Of a stretch of 64,000 bases of DNA, positions 44,240-54,667 are shown one piece after another (position 1 is the first letter of the stretch; each line of letters opens with the position of its first letter). The stretch covers positions 558,001 through 622,000 of the forward strand of contig JAHDVF020001368.1 in the NCBI GenBank assembly GCA_022606425.2. The letters run 5' to 3'. Below the pieces are notes generated by a model that searched no databases, had not been told where the DNA came from, and worked only from the letters and a program-made list of their open reading frames with translations. Made by a program: the position numbers and the translations under genes. The stretch comes from Lepidostoma basale. Taxonomy: Eukaryota > Arthropoda > Insecta > Trichoptera > Lepidostomatidae.

Positions 44240-46051
44240 ATGGCTTCTAAAAAAAGGAAGATCGTTGATGAAAGACGGATTTTTAATGAAGCATGGACAA
44301 ATTTATATTTTTTTATCGAATTTAAAGAAAAACCACTATGTATTATCTGTCAAAAGAGTATTTCCGTAGTAAAGGAATATAACCTGAAGCGACATTATGA
44401 TATTGAGCACAAAACTAAATTTCAGTGTCTTGAAGGGGAATCTCGAAAAAACAAAATCATTAACTTGAAATCGTCACTCAAAAATCAGCAGAATACCTTT
44501 AAAGTTGTAACAGACAAAAGCGAATCAGCTGTTCGTGCCAGCTACAAAGTAGCAGAGATAATTGCAAAGCATTGTCGCCCATTTACTGACAGTGAACTTG
44601 TAAAAGATTGTGTCTTAGCTATCGCGGAGGAAGTATGCCCGGAACAGAAAAAAATGTTTGAAAACGTTAGTCTCTCTGCTAGAACTTGCACCAGACGCAC
44701 TGAAGACTTGGGTGCTAACTTGCGTGAACAACTTAAGGATAAAGCGCAGTATTTTACTTACTTCTCTCTTGCGATGGACGAAAGTACGGACGTGTCGGAT
44801 ACGGCACAATTCCTTATATTTGTACGAGGAATTGACGAAAACTTTTCTGTTTATGAGGAGTTATTAAAAATGTGCAGTCTCGAAGGAACTACAAAGGGAG
44901 AAGATTTATTTCACCACTTGGACCAAGCTCTGATTTCGTGTGGCTTGAGCTGGGATAAATTAACTAGCATCACCACGGACGGCGGAAAAAATATGAGCGG
45001 TCATAATAAAGGTGTTGTCGGAAGAGTCAACAGCAAACTGCAAGAGTTTGGATCGGAAGTTCCATTTACATTTCACTGTATTGTCCATCAAGAAGCATTG
45101 TGTTGCAAAGTTTTATCGTGGAAAGAAATAATGGATACCGTTGTATCTGCTATTAATTTTATAAGAAAAAATGGGCTTACTCACCGCCAGTTCCAAAAGT
45201 TTTTGGAAGATGTAGAAGCTGAATATGGTGACGTGATGTATTACTGTGAAGTAAGATGGCTAAGCCGAGGAGCAGTACTTCAACGATTTTTTTATTTGAG
45301 GAAAGAAATTTGTAACTTTATGGAGATGAAAGGAAAGGCAATACATAAACTTTCCAACCACCAGTGGGTTGTAGATCTTGGGTTTTTAACTGATTTGACT
45401 GCCGAACTGAATATACTCAATACACGTTTACAGGGGAAAAATAAATTGATATGCAATATGTATTCAGATGTTAAATCATTTGAAATGAAACTAACATTAT
45501 TTATCGAGCATATCGATGAAAGGAAACTCGATCATTTTCCAAATTGCAAGAAAGCAGTAGAAGAAGCTGGAATGAATTTTGTTTGGCAAAATACTAAAAT
45601 GAAAAGTGCATTAATGCAACTACAAACTGAGTTTGAAAACCGGTTTGCTGATTTCAAAAAGATCTCACGTAAGATGGAGATTTTCGAAAACCCCTTTGCA
45701 GTAGATATCGGTAATGTACCAAGCGATTTGCAAATCAACGTGATAGATTTGCAAAGTAATAACACACTTAAAATGGCTTTTAAGGAAAAAACTAATTTGG
45801 TGCATTTCTATGGGAGTTTGCCTTCTGAAAACTACAAGGATTTAAAAAGGTTTGCTCAGCAAATAATTACTATGTTTGGTAGTACATATATTTGTGAACA
45901 AACTTTTTCAATTCTGAATTATCGAAAAAACAAACACTGTTCTCGGTTATCGAATTCACATTTAGACGCAATACTACGCGTCTCTACTTCAAAAATGCAA
46001 GCTGATATTAAAAAACTTGCAAGTCAAATGCAATCACAAAAATCTCATTGA
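44240..46051 (+). CDS. hAT transposase, BED-like zinc finger plus RNase H-like fold (ZBED5/GTF2IRD2-like)
   Basis: A 603-aa reading frame starting at MASKKRK; an upstream in-frame ATG at 44171 lies inside the predicted 5' UTR intron, so I use 44240. A C2H2 BED-like finger spans residues about 30-58 (CIIC, then HYDIEH). The catalytic core shows the first aspartate in AMDESTD, the second in TTDGGKNMSG, then FHCIVHQEALC and RWLSRGAV. The C-terminal dimerisation/catalytic-glutamate segment contains TYICEQTFSILNYRK. It resembles the hAT proteins that gave rise to vertebrate GTF2IRD2 and ZBED5. No stop or frameshift is present, and a polyadenylation signal AATAAA sits 14 bases past the stop, so expression looks possible. 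A predicted 5' UTR intron precedes it. Confidence 0.92.
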   Translation: MASKKRKIVDERRIFNEAWTNLYFFIEFKEKPLCIICQKSISVVKEYNLKRHYDIEHKTKFQCLEGESRKNKIINLKSSLKNQQNTFKVVTDKSESAVRASYKVAEIIAKHCRPFTDSELVKDCVLAIAEEVCPEQKKMFENVSLSARTCTRRTEDLGANLREQLKDKAQYFTYFSLAMDESTDVSDTAQFLIFVRGIDENFSVYEELLKMCSLEGTTKGEDLFHHLDQALISCGLSWDKLTSITTDGGKNMSGHNKGVVGRVNSKLQEFGSEVPFTFHCIVHQEALCCKVLSWKEIMDTVVSAINFIRKNGLTHRQFQKFLEDVEAEYGDVMYYCEVRWLSRGAVLQRFFYLRKEICNFMEMKGKAIHKLSNHQWVVDLGFLTDLTAELNILNTRLQGKNKLICNMYSDVKSFEMKLTLFIEHIDERKLDHFPNCKKAVEEAGMNFVWQNTKMKSALMQLQTEFENRFADFKKISRKMEIFENPFAVDIGNVPSDLQINVIDLQSNNTLKMAFKEKTNLVHFYGSLPSENYKDLKRFAQQIITMFGSTYICEQTFSILNYRKNKHCSRLSNSHLDAILRVSTSKMQADIKKLASQMQSQKSH

Positions 46052-46064
46052 TTTTATTAAATAC

Positions 46065-46070
46065 AATAAA
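46065..46070 (+). promoter_or_regulatory. Polyadenylation signal of the hAT transposase
   Basis: AATAAA occurs 14 bases after the TGA stop and still inside the element, which allows a self-contained transcript. Confidence 0.5.
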
Positions 46071-46226
46071 TGTCGTTAAAATATACACTTAGCGTTTTAT
46101 TTTTAAAACTAAAATATTTGTACATAAATATTGTATGTATACCTACTGCAAGTGCGGCCCGCACTGATCCCCATGAAAAATATTTGGCCCTTTTACAACA
46201 AAAGGTTGCCGACCCATGCTCTAGAG

Positions 46227-46872
46227 GGCCGTCGACCACCAGGATGATCACCAAAGAGATGTCTACATCACTAGATGTCTACGAAATATAATTATTTTTA
46301 AATAATATATTAAAATCTTTTTTATTATCGTCATACAATTTTAGAAAATATCTTGAAAAAATATTTTATTGAATCGTTTAAATTATATTAATCGTATTGC
46401 AAACTGTAAAATTTCTAAACTGATTTTTGACAATACACGAAACCTGTGTGCTGGCATCAAAGTCTATCAGTTGCAATCTATTATCGCTTCAAGGAAATAT
46501 ATACAGTTTATTTTAACTCCCCTAACTGGAATCCTCATTAAAACTCATGAAAAGCTATAAATATCTCCGGAAACAAACATGTGTATTTTGAAATGTGATG
46601 CTACACATTACCATGAACAGACCATTTATTTTTAACACCCGCTAGCATCTGAAACAATGATTCTGTTTCTCGCTTGTTTCACTCTATTGATCACAATTAG
46701 TTCTTATTCTTAGAAACGGGCAAATAAAAAAGTTTTGCAATCTTTGATATTACATTTTCGCGATTCTTGTCTATGTATTATCTAATATGACGTTCGGGTG
46801 ATTATTTTCTGCTTGTGTCAGTGTCAAAAACGGTTAAAGTTACGTTTTGATTGGGAAGAAACTGCTTGAATA
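46227..46872 (+). other. wfs1 upstream region
   Basis: This AT-rich gap between the hAT and the wolframin ATG should hold its promoter and 5' UTR. I see no TATA box at a convincing place. A CRE/UPR-like TGACGT lies at 46788-46793, about 80 bp before the ATG. Confidence 0.4.
46788..46793 (+). promoter_or_regulatory. Possible ATF/XBP1-type TGACGT site upstream of wfs1
   Basis: TGACGT is the core bound by CREB/ATF6/XBP1-type bZIP factors, and vertebrate WFS1 is a known unfolded-protein-response target. A six-base match is weak evidence on its own. Confidence 0.2.
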
Positions 46873-49800
46873 ATGATTCCGACGCGACCGTCTGGAAGAA
46901 AACGCTGGAATCTTCACGGTAATAATATTTTGGGATTTATTTAATCGTTGTTTTGATTAAAATCGCTATGTTTAATTTTATTAGAGAGTAATGTTTACTG
47001 TCGGTTGCAGATGGACCGAGAGGGTCTCTTCGCCGACTAAGGAACCAGTTGGCTGAAGATGGATGCGTGGAGTCCCAAGTGCAGTTAGCGAAGCAATTGC
47101 TAGAAGAAAGATGCGGTAATTTAAGCTTCCAAAAAGATAATGTACTTGGAAAATTTCAACTTTAGTTAATAATTTTGCCGGCTGTATTTCAGAACTCGAA
47201 GCCGACAGACAGTCCAACATTCAGCAGGCGATGGATTGGCTGATCTGCGCCACAGAGCAAGGGCACAAAGAGGCCCGATCTATGCTTGGCAGGTCTGTCA
47301 ATCATCAGCAATATCTTTTAAGTATTTAATATGTAGTGTATTTATTATTTCAATAGTTCGAATGTATTTTTTTTATTTCGTTTATTAGATTCTGAATCTA
47401 AAGTTGGGTTCAACTGTTAGCTAATGATCTGACAATGTGTGTTTCAGGTGCGTCCAGAGCGGTCTCCTAGGGGCACAGTCCTCGGCCATGCTGCGAGCGC
47501 GCTCCTGCCTCGCCGCCAGCCGCCAGGAGACTATCGCCAGGAAGGCTGCGCGAGACCTCTTTGCCAGGTCTGTCACAAACCTTCAACCACAATAGGAGAC
47601 ATGGGCCCTTTTTCATTTATTTATTTTAAACATATCTAAAGCATTACAGAATTTTTTTTCCAATACACTAAAGATACAAGTTAGAGATACACAATAATAA
47701 GTAATACATAATAGATTAATATAAAGAGCGAGAAACATAAGATGCATGACAAATCAATAAAATAAATATACCAAACAATTATAATAAAGATAGTACTTCC
47801 CTGTATGTCAAACTCCGAGGTGATACGATTAAGCAAAGATATTGCTCTACCTACCGGCATAACCATTGGCAGGTTGATTATGTATCGTGGGAGATAAAAC
47901 AATCTATGGTCCCTTCAGGGACGAACAGACTTACATCACTCAGGATTTCTGAGTTGTGTATACAGCCGCCTATCAGTCGAAAGAAATGGACACCCAAGCG
48001 AATGTCTCGTCTCCTCTCGAGTGACTGGTAGCCTAGCATCCCTAGCAAGAAATCAGTTGGAAAGAGCCACGGGTAATATCCATACTCCCTAAGATAGAGG
48101 TATCGCAGAAATTTTTTCTGCACCCTCTCCACCATCAGGGAATATCGAACCTCATGCAGCGCCCAGATAATGGAACTAAATTCCAACCAACTTCTCATCA
48201 GAGAGTTATACAGCAGCTTCAGCACCCGAATATTACGAAAGATCTTGGCTTTTCTAATGATAAAACCAAGCATTTTGAGGGAGCTATAACTTTTTACTGC
48301 CACCCCTCCGATATGTGAAGCTTCTTGCCATTGATTCGAAGAAGAAGAAGATTAGACAATTATTTTTTATAGTATTCAACTTTAGAACATTTGATATTAT
48401 TTACGCATTTGATTTCAAGAGAATTTCAGTAGTCAGAAAAATTATTCAAGGTTTTAAAAAAAATCTATTGTTTAACCCCTTACCGCATACTGGCTCATAT
48501 ATAATCCAAAATAATCTTTCGCCATAAAAAACAACAAAATAATAAAATATGTCTTGCTTCTAGCAATAATACTGAAGTTTTATCTATGATCCGCGTTACT
48601 AGTTGTCAAACTTCTTGCTAGATGTCTCTGGTTGTACTAGATGTGCGTTCGACTGTTTCCAACTGTCGGTTTATGATTTTCTGTACAAACGTGATATTCA
48701 AAAGTGCTATTTTTTTTGTTTGTAAAACGCTATAAATAATTATATTACACTGGTTTACTATTATTTTCATTAGGTAAGTAATAAAATGATCACTTTTATA
48801 TCAAATTATGGATAATATTGTGTAAAATCTAGGGATATAAAGGGGAAGACCTTGAAATATTTTTTGTATTTTATATAGGAAAAAATTTTTTTTTTGAAAA
48901 ATAAAAAAATACGTGTCTTTTTTTTCATCATATATTTTTTTTACAAATTTAAAAAAAATCATGCAGTAAGGGGTTAAACCGTTTATTGTCTTTACTTAAG
49001 GCAATTACTAATTATCAGGACACATAAGGCACTTGTGGAAAGTAAATAGATGGCTTGTCTCCGGTGCATAGTGGATTTTCATTCTAATTGATTCTATATA
49101 TGGTCTGACTATATAACTAACTAACTAATCATCACGCCGTTTCTTTGGAGAGGTAGGCCGAGGGGGCGGAATGTCAGACTGCTCTGTCTTCACGCACTCT
49201 CGAGCTTCCTTTACATTCATCCATCGTAACATGCACTTATATCGATTTTTTCCATTTCAAATGTGGTCGCCTTTTAGTATCTGATTAATTTGGTCATGCC
49301 ATGCTTTCCTTGATCTTCCATGGCTTCTCTTTCCACTCACACTGCTTGTATACAACATTTTAACCATTATTTTCTCATTCATCCATTTCACATGTCCAAA
49401 CCATCTCAGGGATCTCAGGGAATAAAAGGATCCCTGACTCAACAAATTTTAAAATCAAATATAAAATCATTTCAAATATTAAAAATGATCACAATTAGAG
49501 TTACAATGGATATGAGACATGGAGATTAAGTAAAGAAGCAATGCACAAAATTAAAGTTGCACAATGAACCATGGAAAGATCTATGTTGGGTATAATTGGA
49601 AGACGCACCAGGGTCACCGATATAGATGAAGTGGCAATGGACTGGGCATGTGTGCCCACCGGATGATGGAAGATGGAGCCAGAGGGTTACTGAATAGAGG
49701 CCAACGTTGGGCCAGAGAAGTGTCGGGAGACAGCCTATCAGGTGCTAATTTTTGCTTATTTTTTTAGCCTCTCAAATGGCGAAGAGTTCATCACGTCGGC

Positions 49801-52800
49801 GCAGCTCGAGAAGCGAATGCGGGAAATCTGGAGCCGGCGGACGCGTGAGCAGGAGGGGGACGGAGATGGGGGGGACAGCTCTTCCGGAGAGGAGGGGGCT
49901 GCAGAAGGAGCTGGAGAGGGCGAGGGAGAGGGAGAAGCCAGCGGGGAACAAGCTGGAGAGAGGGGCAATGCTCTGGAGCCCTCGCCCAACCACATCTGCG
50001 CAGACTATGGAAACGGAGTTGCTCTCGGAGACCAACTGCAGGGGCAAGGTAATTTCAATGATTGTTTTTTTCTTTCACTTTGTGTTGTGGATTCATATTT
50101 GAATTAATATAATTACTGTTTGTACAGTAGAGTCTCGATTATCCGACCTAAACCGGCCGCGGCAAGGTCGGATAAGCGAAAAGGTTGGATAACACGGAAA
50201 ATGATAAAAACGACATTGAAAATGTATAAATTATATTTGCACATCGAAAACTTTTCAAATATGTACATGTAACATAACTGAATGTAACGAACTAAAACAT
50301 CAAAATGCACTTACGGCAAAGTAATAAAACATGCGAAAGAGCTACGTAAGCACTGAGGACAATTTAAAACTTGCATATTTTGTTCTATTATACTTTCAAA
50401 TGGATCGCAAATATCAATCAGATGCAGCGTTCACATTTAGATTTAAAACAAGTCTTAATGCGCCCTTGAGGTGATTACATCACAAAAACGGCACTTTAAA
50501 AGTTGGCATATTATTATTATTAAGTGAAATAAATTTGTTATTATTATTATTATTTATCTTTTTGTAAAAAGACCAAGGATTTAAATCAACGATATAAGAA
50601 TTTATTTTAAAATCTTCAATATTAGCACAAAATAGCTCATTATTATGAAGAAGGAATATGGTCATGTCCAGGCTTGAACCCATGTCAAAAGGCCCCAAAT
50701 GCACATATGTATGTTAGTTTTTAATAATTGTTAAATATTTATTATTTCTGATTTAATATTGTATAATTCCATGTTATGTAGGGAAATATTTTTTTTTAAA
50801 TAATCAAATCAGTTTATAATATGTATTTGTGGCTGTCTCCATTTGTAGTATATAAAAAAACTGGTCTCAAACTGCGGTTGGTTCAGCTCAGACAAGTCCC
50901 AGTTCATCATAATACTAGGTACAATTTAGTTGGAAGGAACTAAAGTACAAAGGTTTATAAGATACATTCAAATGGGAGTTGAAAATTAAGTCTGGCCCAG
51001 TTCGAAACCAATTTCATTGGACCGTAGTGTAAAGAGGTTAAACAAAACATACTATTGTTTATATTTTTCTGTTGATTATTTCGTAAAATTAGGAATTCAT
51101 AAATAAACAATAGAATAAATAATATAGAACTCTTTTTATTTTTCAGAATACGAACCCACTGTGGAGGACGCGAGTATTCACAATATAACCGAAGACAATT
51201 TGGTGTCGGCGGCGATCAATTATTGCCATGGGCAACTTCCCCTCGTGAGCCGTGATCTCACCCTCACGGAGCCTAATGTGCGGGCCCTGGACCAGATCCC
51301 CTACATGCACCGGGCCTTCTTGCATCCCATCCTCTTCCTGCAGATCATCTACGTCAAACTCCTCTCCTACTTCTCCGCCATCTCCTACCACCTCTCCAAC
51401 TTGCAGATCGTCATCCTTTTTATAATCCACTCGTTGTGCGGCACTGACAACATCGTTCTCTTCTTCCCGCTTATCTTCTATTACGTTAGCTTCGTTTTAA
51501 TGATTGTCAACACGTTTAAGATGCTGCACACCAAACGCCAGTTTATTGATTTTCGTAAATGGTCCGGACTGTTTTTACGTTACAGCGAAGGGAATTTAGA
51601 TTCCGATGTATCGGAACAGCAGTTCATCAAAAATCACCTCAAACCTTTCATTCATTTCTTCCTCTCCCTGTTAGTGCACTTGTCCTTTTATCCCATCGTT
51701 TCTGCGCATTGGATTCCTCTCTCAGAATTCACGGTGATGGCCTTTTGTCTGACCTTCTTCACGTTACTTACATTCTCTACGAATAACTCTTACAGCCGCT
51801 TTCCGGATTGGTTATCTTTCTTATCCTTTGGTATTAACGTGTTAGCAAAATATCCATATGAAAAAGATACAGTTGTGAACCAAGGGTGGAGATATTTAGA
51901 TTTGCAGATACAAAATTTTCCTTCGCACATTGTCGGAAACGGTGTTGAATTTTGTTTGAATTCTCGTGTCCTGTTATACCTTATGATCCCTGTAATATTA
52001 TTGTGCATGGCTCGCCGGGAGCGCTGGCACGGTAGCTACAAGTATGCCGTGCCTCACTGCGTGGTGCTGAGCTGGCTGCAGATCTTTATAATCAACTCGC
52101 AGGGGGCCACCATGTACGGCCTGGCGCGGGGCACCCTGGCTCTAGTGGGGATGTTCCTGTTCCTACCCATCATGGGCGTGACCACCATATTTCTGCCCGT
52201 GCTGGCTGTCGTGAAGTTAATCACGGTGTCGGATGTCCTCTACGCGGCCAGTCTCGGCGGAGGGGTGCTCGTGACCCTCGCAATTACTTGCCTTTTGGCT
52301 AAAAATAACACGATGAAGAAATATGTCACTCCTTTACAGGTTTGTTTCAAAATATATTGTTGATTTTTTGTATATTTTAAAAATTGTTTGCAAAGAAATT
52401 AGTAAGTCTGAAATATTTATTGTTTCTTGAACAATGATGTAAAACTGCATATTAAATAATTAATAACAATGAAAATGTCTGTTAAGGCATTATAAAATGA
52501 TGTTTGATAATGCCTCAGAAAGGCCAAACATGTGATTCCCATAAACTATAATGAAACTTCTAGAAAACATATGTTTTCAATAGAATTCATTAACCCATTG
52601 CACCACTAATAAAGATGACATAATTTGTTCATACAACACACTATTTAATTTTGACTCCTTTTTTTATTACAATAACATTAAGACTAAATTACACACAAAA
52701 TAAAAATGGTAAAACATAAAAGCATAATTTTTTTTGTTCGTAAGCTAGATCATTATGGCTCATCCCCAGGTAGTTTTGGAAACGTGATGTTCTATTGAAC

Positions 52801-54667
52801 TGTCACTTGACACATCACTTTTACTATTTGAACGCTCTAAAACATTGTTCGAAGGCGTAAAATCACTAGAATATTCATCAACTTCATTCTCACTGCCACC
52901 TTCCAAAAGGATTCGCTGTATTTCATCTTCATTTGATGAAATATTACAAGCGCGACGAGTTTGTTTACGAGTGCGTTCGGCCATTTTGGAGGTATTGACG
53001 GATGTTAAAATATCGTAATATTTTGTAATAAATAATGTGAAATAAATTGTGATGATTACATTTTATTATGAAATCAGTAACCGAAATATACTTATTTATG
53101 TCATTTTTATGAATAAAGTTATTGTCATTCAGTTTTAATGTAAAAAAATCACTTCAAAGACAAACCGGCGAATTGCCGGCTTCGTGAGTCAGTGACAATT
53201 GACCTTGGCCATTCGCCGGCTTTGTGTTGCAATGGGTTAAGTTTGAAATAAATAGTTTTTTAATTATTTACCACTACAGTGCAGTTGAATACATTTGCAG
53301 GTCATATTTGGTCTTATAAACCTTTTTACTTTAGTTTTTACTACAAAATTATACGTACTATTATAATGAATTGGGAGTTTCACTTGCAAATGTAGTCAGC
53401 TGTTTGAGACCATTTTTTTGACTGCAAATGAAACCACCCTCACAATGATGGTTAATAAATGTTTTACTTCAATTTCAGCTATTTGTGGCTCTCGTCACAG
53501 TTTTGATGCTCTTTAATCCACAAATAAAGAAATTCCACGATGACAACATATCAGATAAAGACGCTCTCGACATGATCAGTGATGACAAACTCGATGAGTC
53601 GGACCGCTACCTCAAATACAGCCGAGGTTCCTTTTTGGACGACTCGGAACATTTCTACCTTCTCTGGGAAGAATATCAAACCTTCTGCCATGCTGCTTCT
53701 TGGGAGAAAACCAACATCGCCGCTACGCAAATCAAATGCAGTCTCCTCGACGGAGTTAAAGTCAACTGGCACGGATACGTGGTGGACGTTAGACTCTTGT
53801 CTGTTGAAAATTCCTGGAAATACTACGTGGACAAGTTGCCCGCGTACTTTGGGGAGCTGGTGAAGTGCTATTACGGAGAACAGTACACGTTTGACTGCGA
53901 GAAGGAGGCGGGAGAAGCGCTGAAGGACTGCCGCTTTCTGGAGAACATTGTTCAGAAGGAAGGGAAGAAGTGTCATCTTAATAATTTTGACAGGTGAGAA
54001 TAGCTACTGATTTTATATTTACATTTTACCCTTTTAAAACAGCATACTTTATTCTTAGAAGTTCATTGCCACCCTAATAAAAAATGTCTGTATAATATTG
54101 GGTGTTTCTAAAAAGTTTGGTCTGGTTTTTTGCACGAAAAAAACACATTTTATAGAGCAATATAACAAATGTTGTTGTGAGAATGACAAAAATTTGTGAA
54201 CTGAACTTAATTGATCTTAAAGAGTTTATTTTTATCTGCCGTATATTATTTAACAGGGTATTTGTACACATTTTTACCGTAGATACGAGCACGAGATAAC
54301 GGTGAGGATGGAATCAGGTTTGCTGTTAAAGAAAGGTGCGGAAATAACGCTCCATGCCGAACACCACTTCACCAACTTCAGCCGCAGGATAAAGGCCAAC
54401 GACAAGATCAGGTTCCGCGGCACCATCCAGGCGCGCGCCTTCCCGCCCGCCCGCTGCGGCTCCGTGCCCCGCCCCGCCCTGGAGGTCTTCGAGCTCAGCT
54501 GCATCGGCTGCCAGAACTACGAGCTCAAGGACGTGAAGCTGCCTTCCGCCGGCTCGCCGGGGAAATCTGAGTTCCGGAATCTCTACAGAAGCCTCGTGCA
54601 CGATGTTCACGTCTCGGCAAAGTACATTCTCAATTTTGCCTTTAACCCTGTTTTCACATTTAAGTAA
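46873..54667 (+). CDS. wfs1: Wolframin (ER membrane protein), eight coding exons
   Basis: ER transmembrane protein tied to calcium handling and the unfolded-protein response. Exons are 46873-46918, 47011-47115, 47193-47292, 47448-47567, 49768-50048, 51147-52339, 53479-53993 and 54283-54667; phases agree and the join gives 914 aa (human about 890). An in-frame TGA lies two codons before the ATG. Residues 16-123 (exons 2-4) are helical Sel1-like repeats containing LRNQLAEDGCVESQVQLAK. Residues about 124-217 (exon 5) hold a Gly/Glu-rich low-complexity run. Exon 6 has the family block NVRALDQIPYMHRAFLHP followed by roughly ten hydrophobic segments that continue into exon 7. Exons 7-8 encode the cysteine-containing luminal C-terminal domain, ending NFAFNPVFTFK. 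Introns 4, 5 and 6 carry LINE, piggyBac-type and pogo-type insertions. No frameshift or stop is seen in any exon. Confidence 0.95.
47690..48340 (-). mobile_element. LINE-C 3' fragment in wfs1 intron 4
   Basis: The minus strand reads MVERVQKKFLRYLYLREYG and SLFVPEG, the C-terminal region of a non-LTR reverse transcriptase, with a few interruptions. It begins about 120 bp after exon 4. Confidence 0.8.
48476..48973. mobile_element. piggyBac-type MITE in wfs1 intron 4
   Basis: The termini CCCCTTACCGCAT and, inverted, CCCCTTACTGCAT are flanked on both sides by TTAA (48472-48475 and 48974-48977). TTAA duplication and C-rich tips are the piggyBac signature. It is 498 bp, very AT-rich, with no transposase. 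Confidence 0.82.
49105..49430 (-). mobile_element. LINE-A 3' fragment in wfs1 intron 4
   Basis: The minus strand reads SLRWFGHVKWMNEKIMVK and GKRSHGRSRKAWHDQINQ, then the family end with a (GTTA)n tail at 49105-49120. Confidence 0.8.
49500..49745 (+). mobile_element. LINE-D-like fragment abutting the exon 5 acceptor
   Basis: Degenerate RTE-like C-terminal sequence (tracts resembling AMERSMLG and WAGHVCRR with stops). It ends only about 20 bases before the acceptor of wfs1 exon 5. Confidence 0.6.
50060..50112 (+). repeat. Short dispersed repeat at the start of wfs1 intron 5
   Basis: TTCACTTTGTGTTGTGGATT and what follows recurs inverted at 61640-61686. Family unknown. Confidence 0.5.
50125..50330 (+). 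mobile_element. One end of a pogo/Tigger-like DNA transposon in wfs1 intron 5
   Basis: CAGTAGAGTCTCGATTATCC after a TA is the recognisable tip of pogo/Tigger elements. A GGTCGGATAA stem mirrors the TTATCCGACC. No opposite end was found, so the copy is truncated. Confidence 0.65.
50425..50512 (-). repeat. Repeat shared with lox2 intron 1
   Basis: About 85 bp ending in (ATT)n; the reverse complement of 29300-29385 (both contain GCGCCCTTGAGGTGATTACA or its complement). Confidence 0.7.
52400..52590 (+). repeat. Family-D dispersed repeat (hammerhead-like) in wfs1 intron 6
   Basis: Contains TTTGATAATGCCTCAGAAAG, then GCCAAACATGTGATTCCC and the usual ACTTCTAGAAAACA flank. The GAAA of the skeleton is CAAA here. 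Confidence 0.7.
52594..53236 (-). mobile_element. Internally deleted piggyBac element in wfs1 intron 6
   Basis: TIRs CCCATTGCACCAC and CCCATTGCAACAC (13 bp, one mismatch) are flanked by TTAA at 52590-52593 and 53237-53240. The minus strand at 52984-52760 encodes 74 aa beginning MAERTRKQTRRACN. It is acidic and serine-rich, like the N-terminus of piggyBac transposases, but the catalytic domain is missing. A GCCGGCGAAT subterminal inverted repeat is visible at the 53.2 kb end. Confidence 0.85.
53994..54282. other. wfs1 intron 7
   Basis: 289-bp AT-rich intron. A Tc1/mariner-tip-like string GGGTGTTTCTAAAAAGTTTG occurs at about 54100 without a visible partner. Confidence 0.5.

Larger units (their letters stand above)
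43148..46218 (+). mobile_element. Complete hAT DNA transposon with 8-bp TSD
   Basis: The termini are perfect 16-bp inverted repeats CATGGGTCGGCAACCT (43148-43163 and, inverted, 46203-46218). They are flanked by identical 8-bp duplications CTCTAGAG at 43140-43147 and 46219-46226. An 8-bp TSD with central TA is the hAT signature. The element is 3071 bp and holds one uninterrupted transposase. Its first 250 bp are GC-rich and contain repeated GCGGCCCGC blocks, unlike the AT-rich surroundings. It lies between the divergent mRpL35 and wfs1 genes, about 0.65 kb from the wolframin ATG. Confidence 0.93.

Noticed and set aside
49752..50102. Alternative frames across wolframin exon 5 (plus and minus)
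   Set aside because: Purine-rich repetitive DNA keeps several frames open; only the frame that splices into exons 4 and 6 is conserved wolframin.
51143..51430. Antisense ORF over wolframin exon 6
   Set aside because: Shadow of the conserved coding strand; no independent signal.
53551..53976. 141-codon antisense ORF over wolframin exon 7
   Set aside because: Shadow frame; the plus strand has the family sequence and correct splice phases.
54326..54610. 94-codon antisense ORF over wolframin exon 8
   Set aside because: GC-rich shadow of the coding exon.
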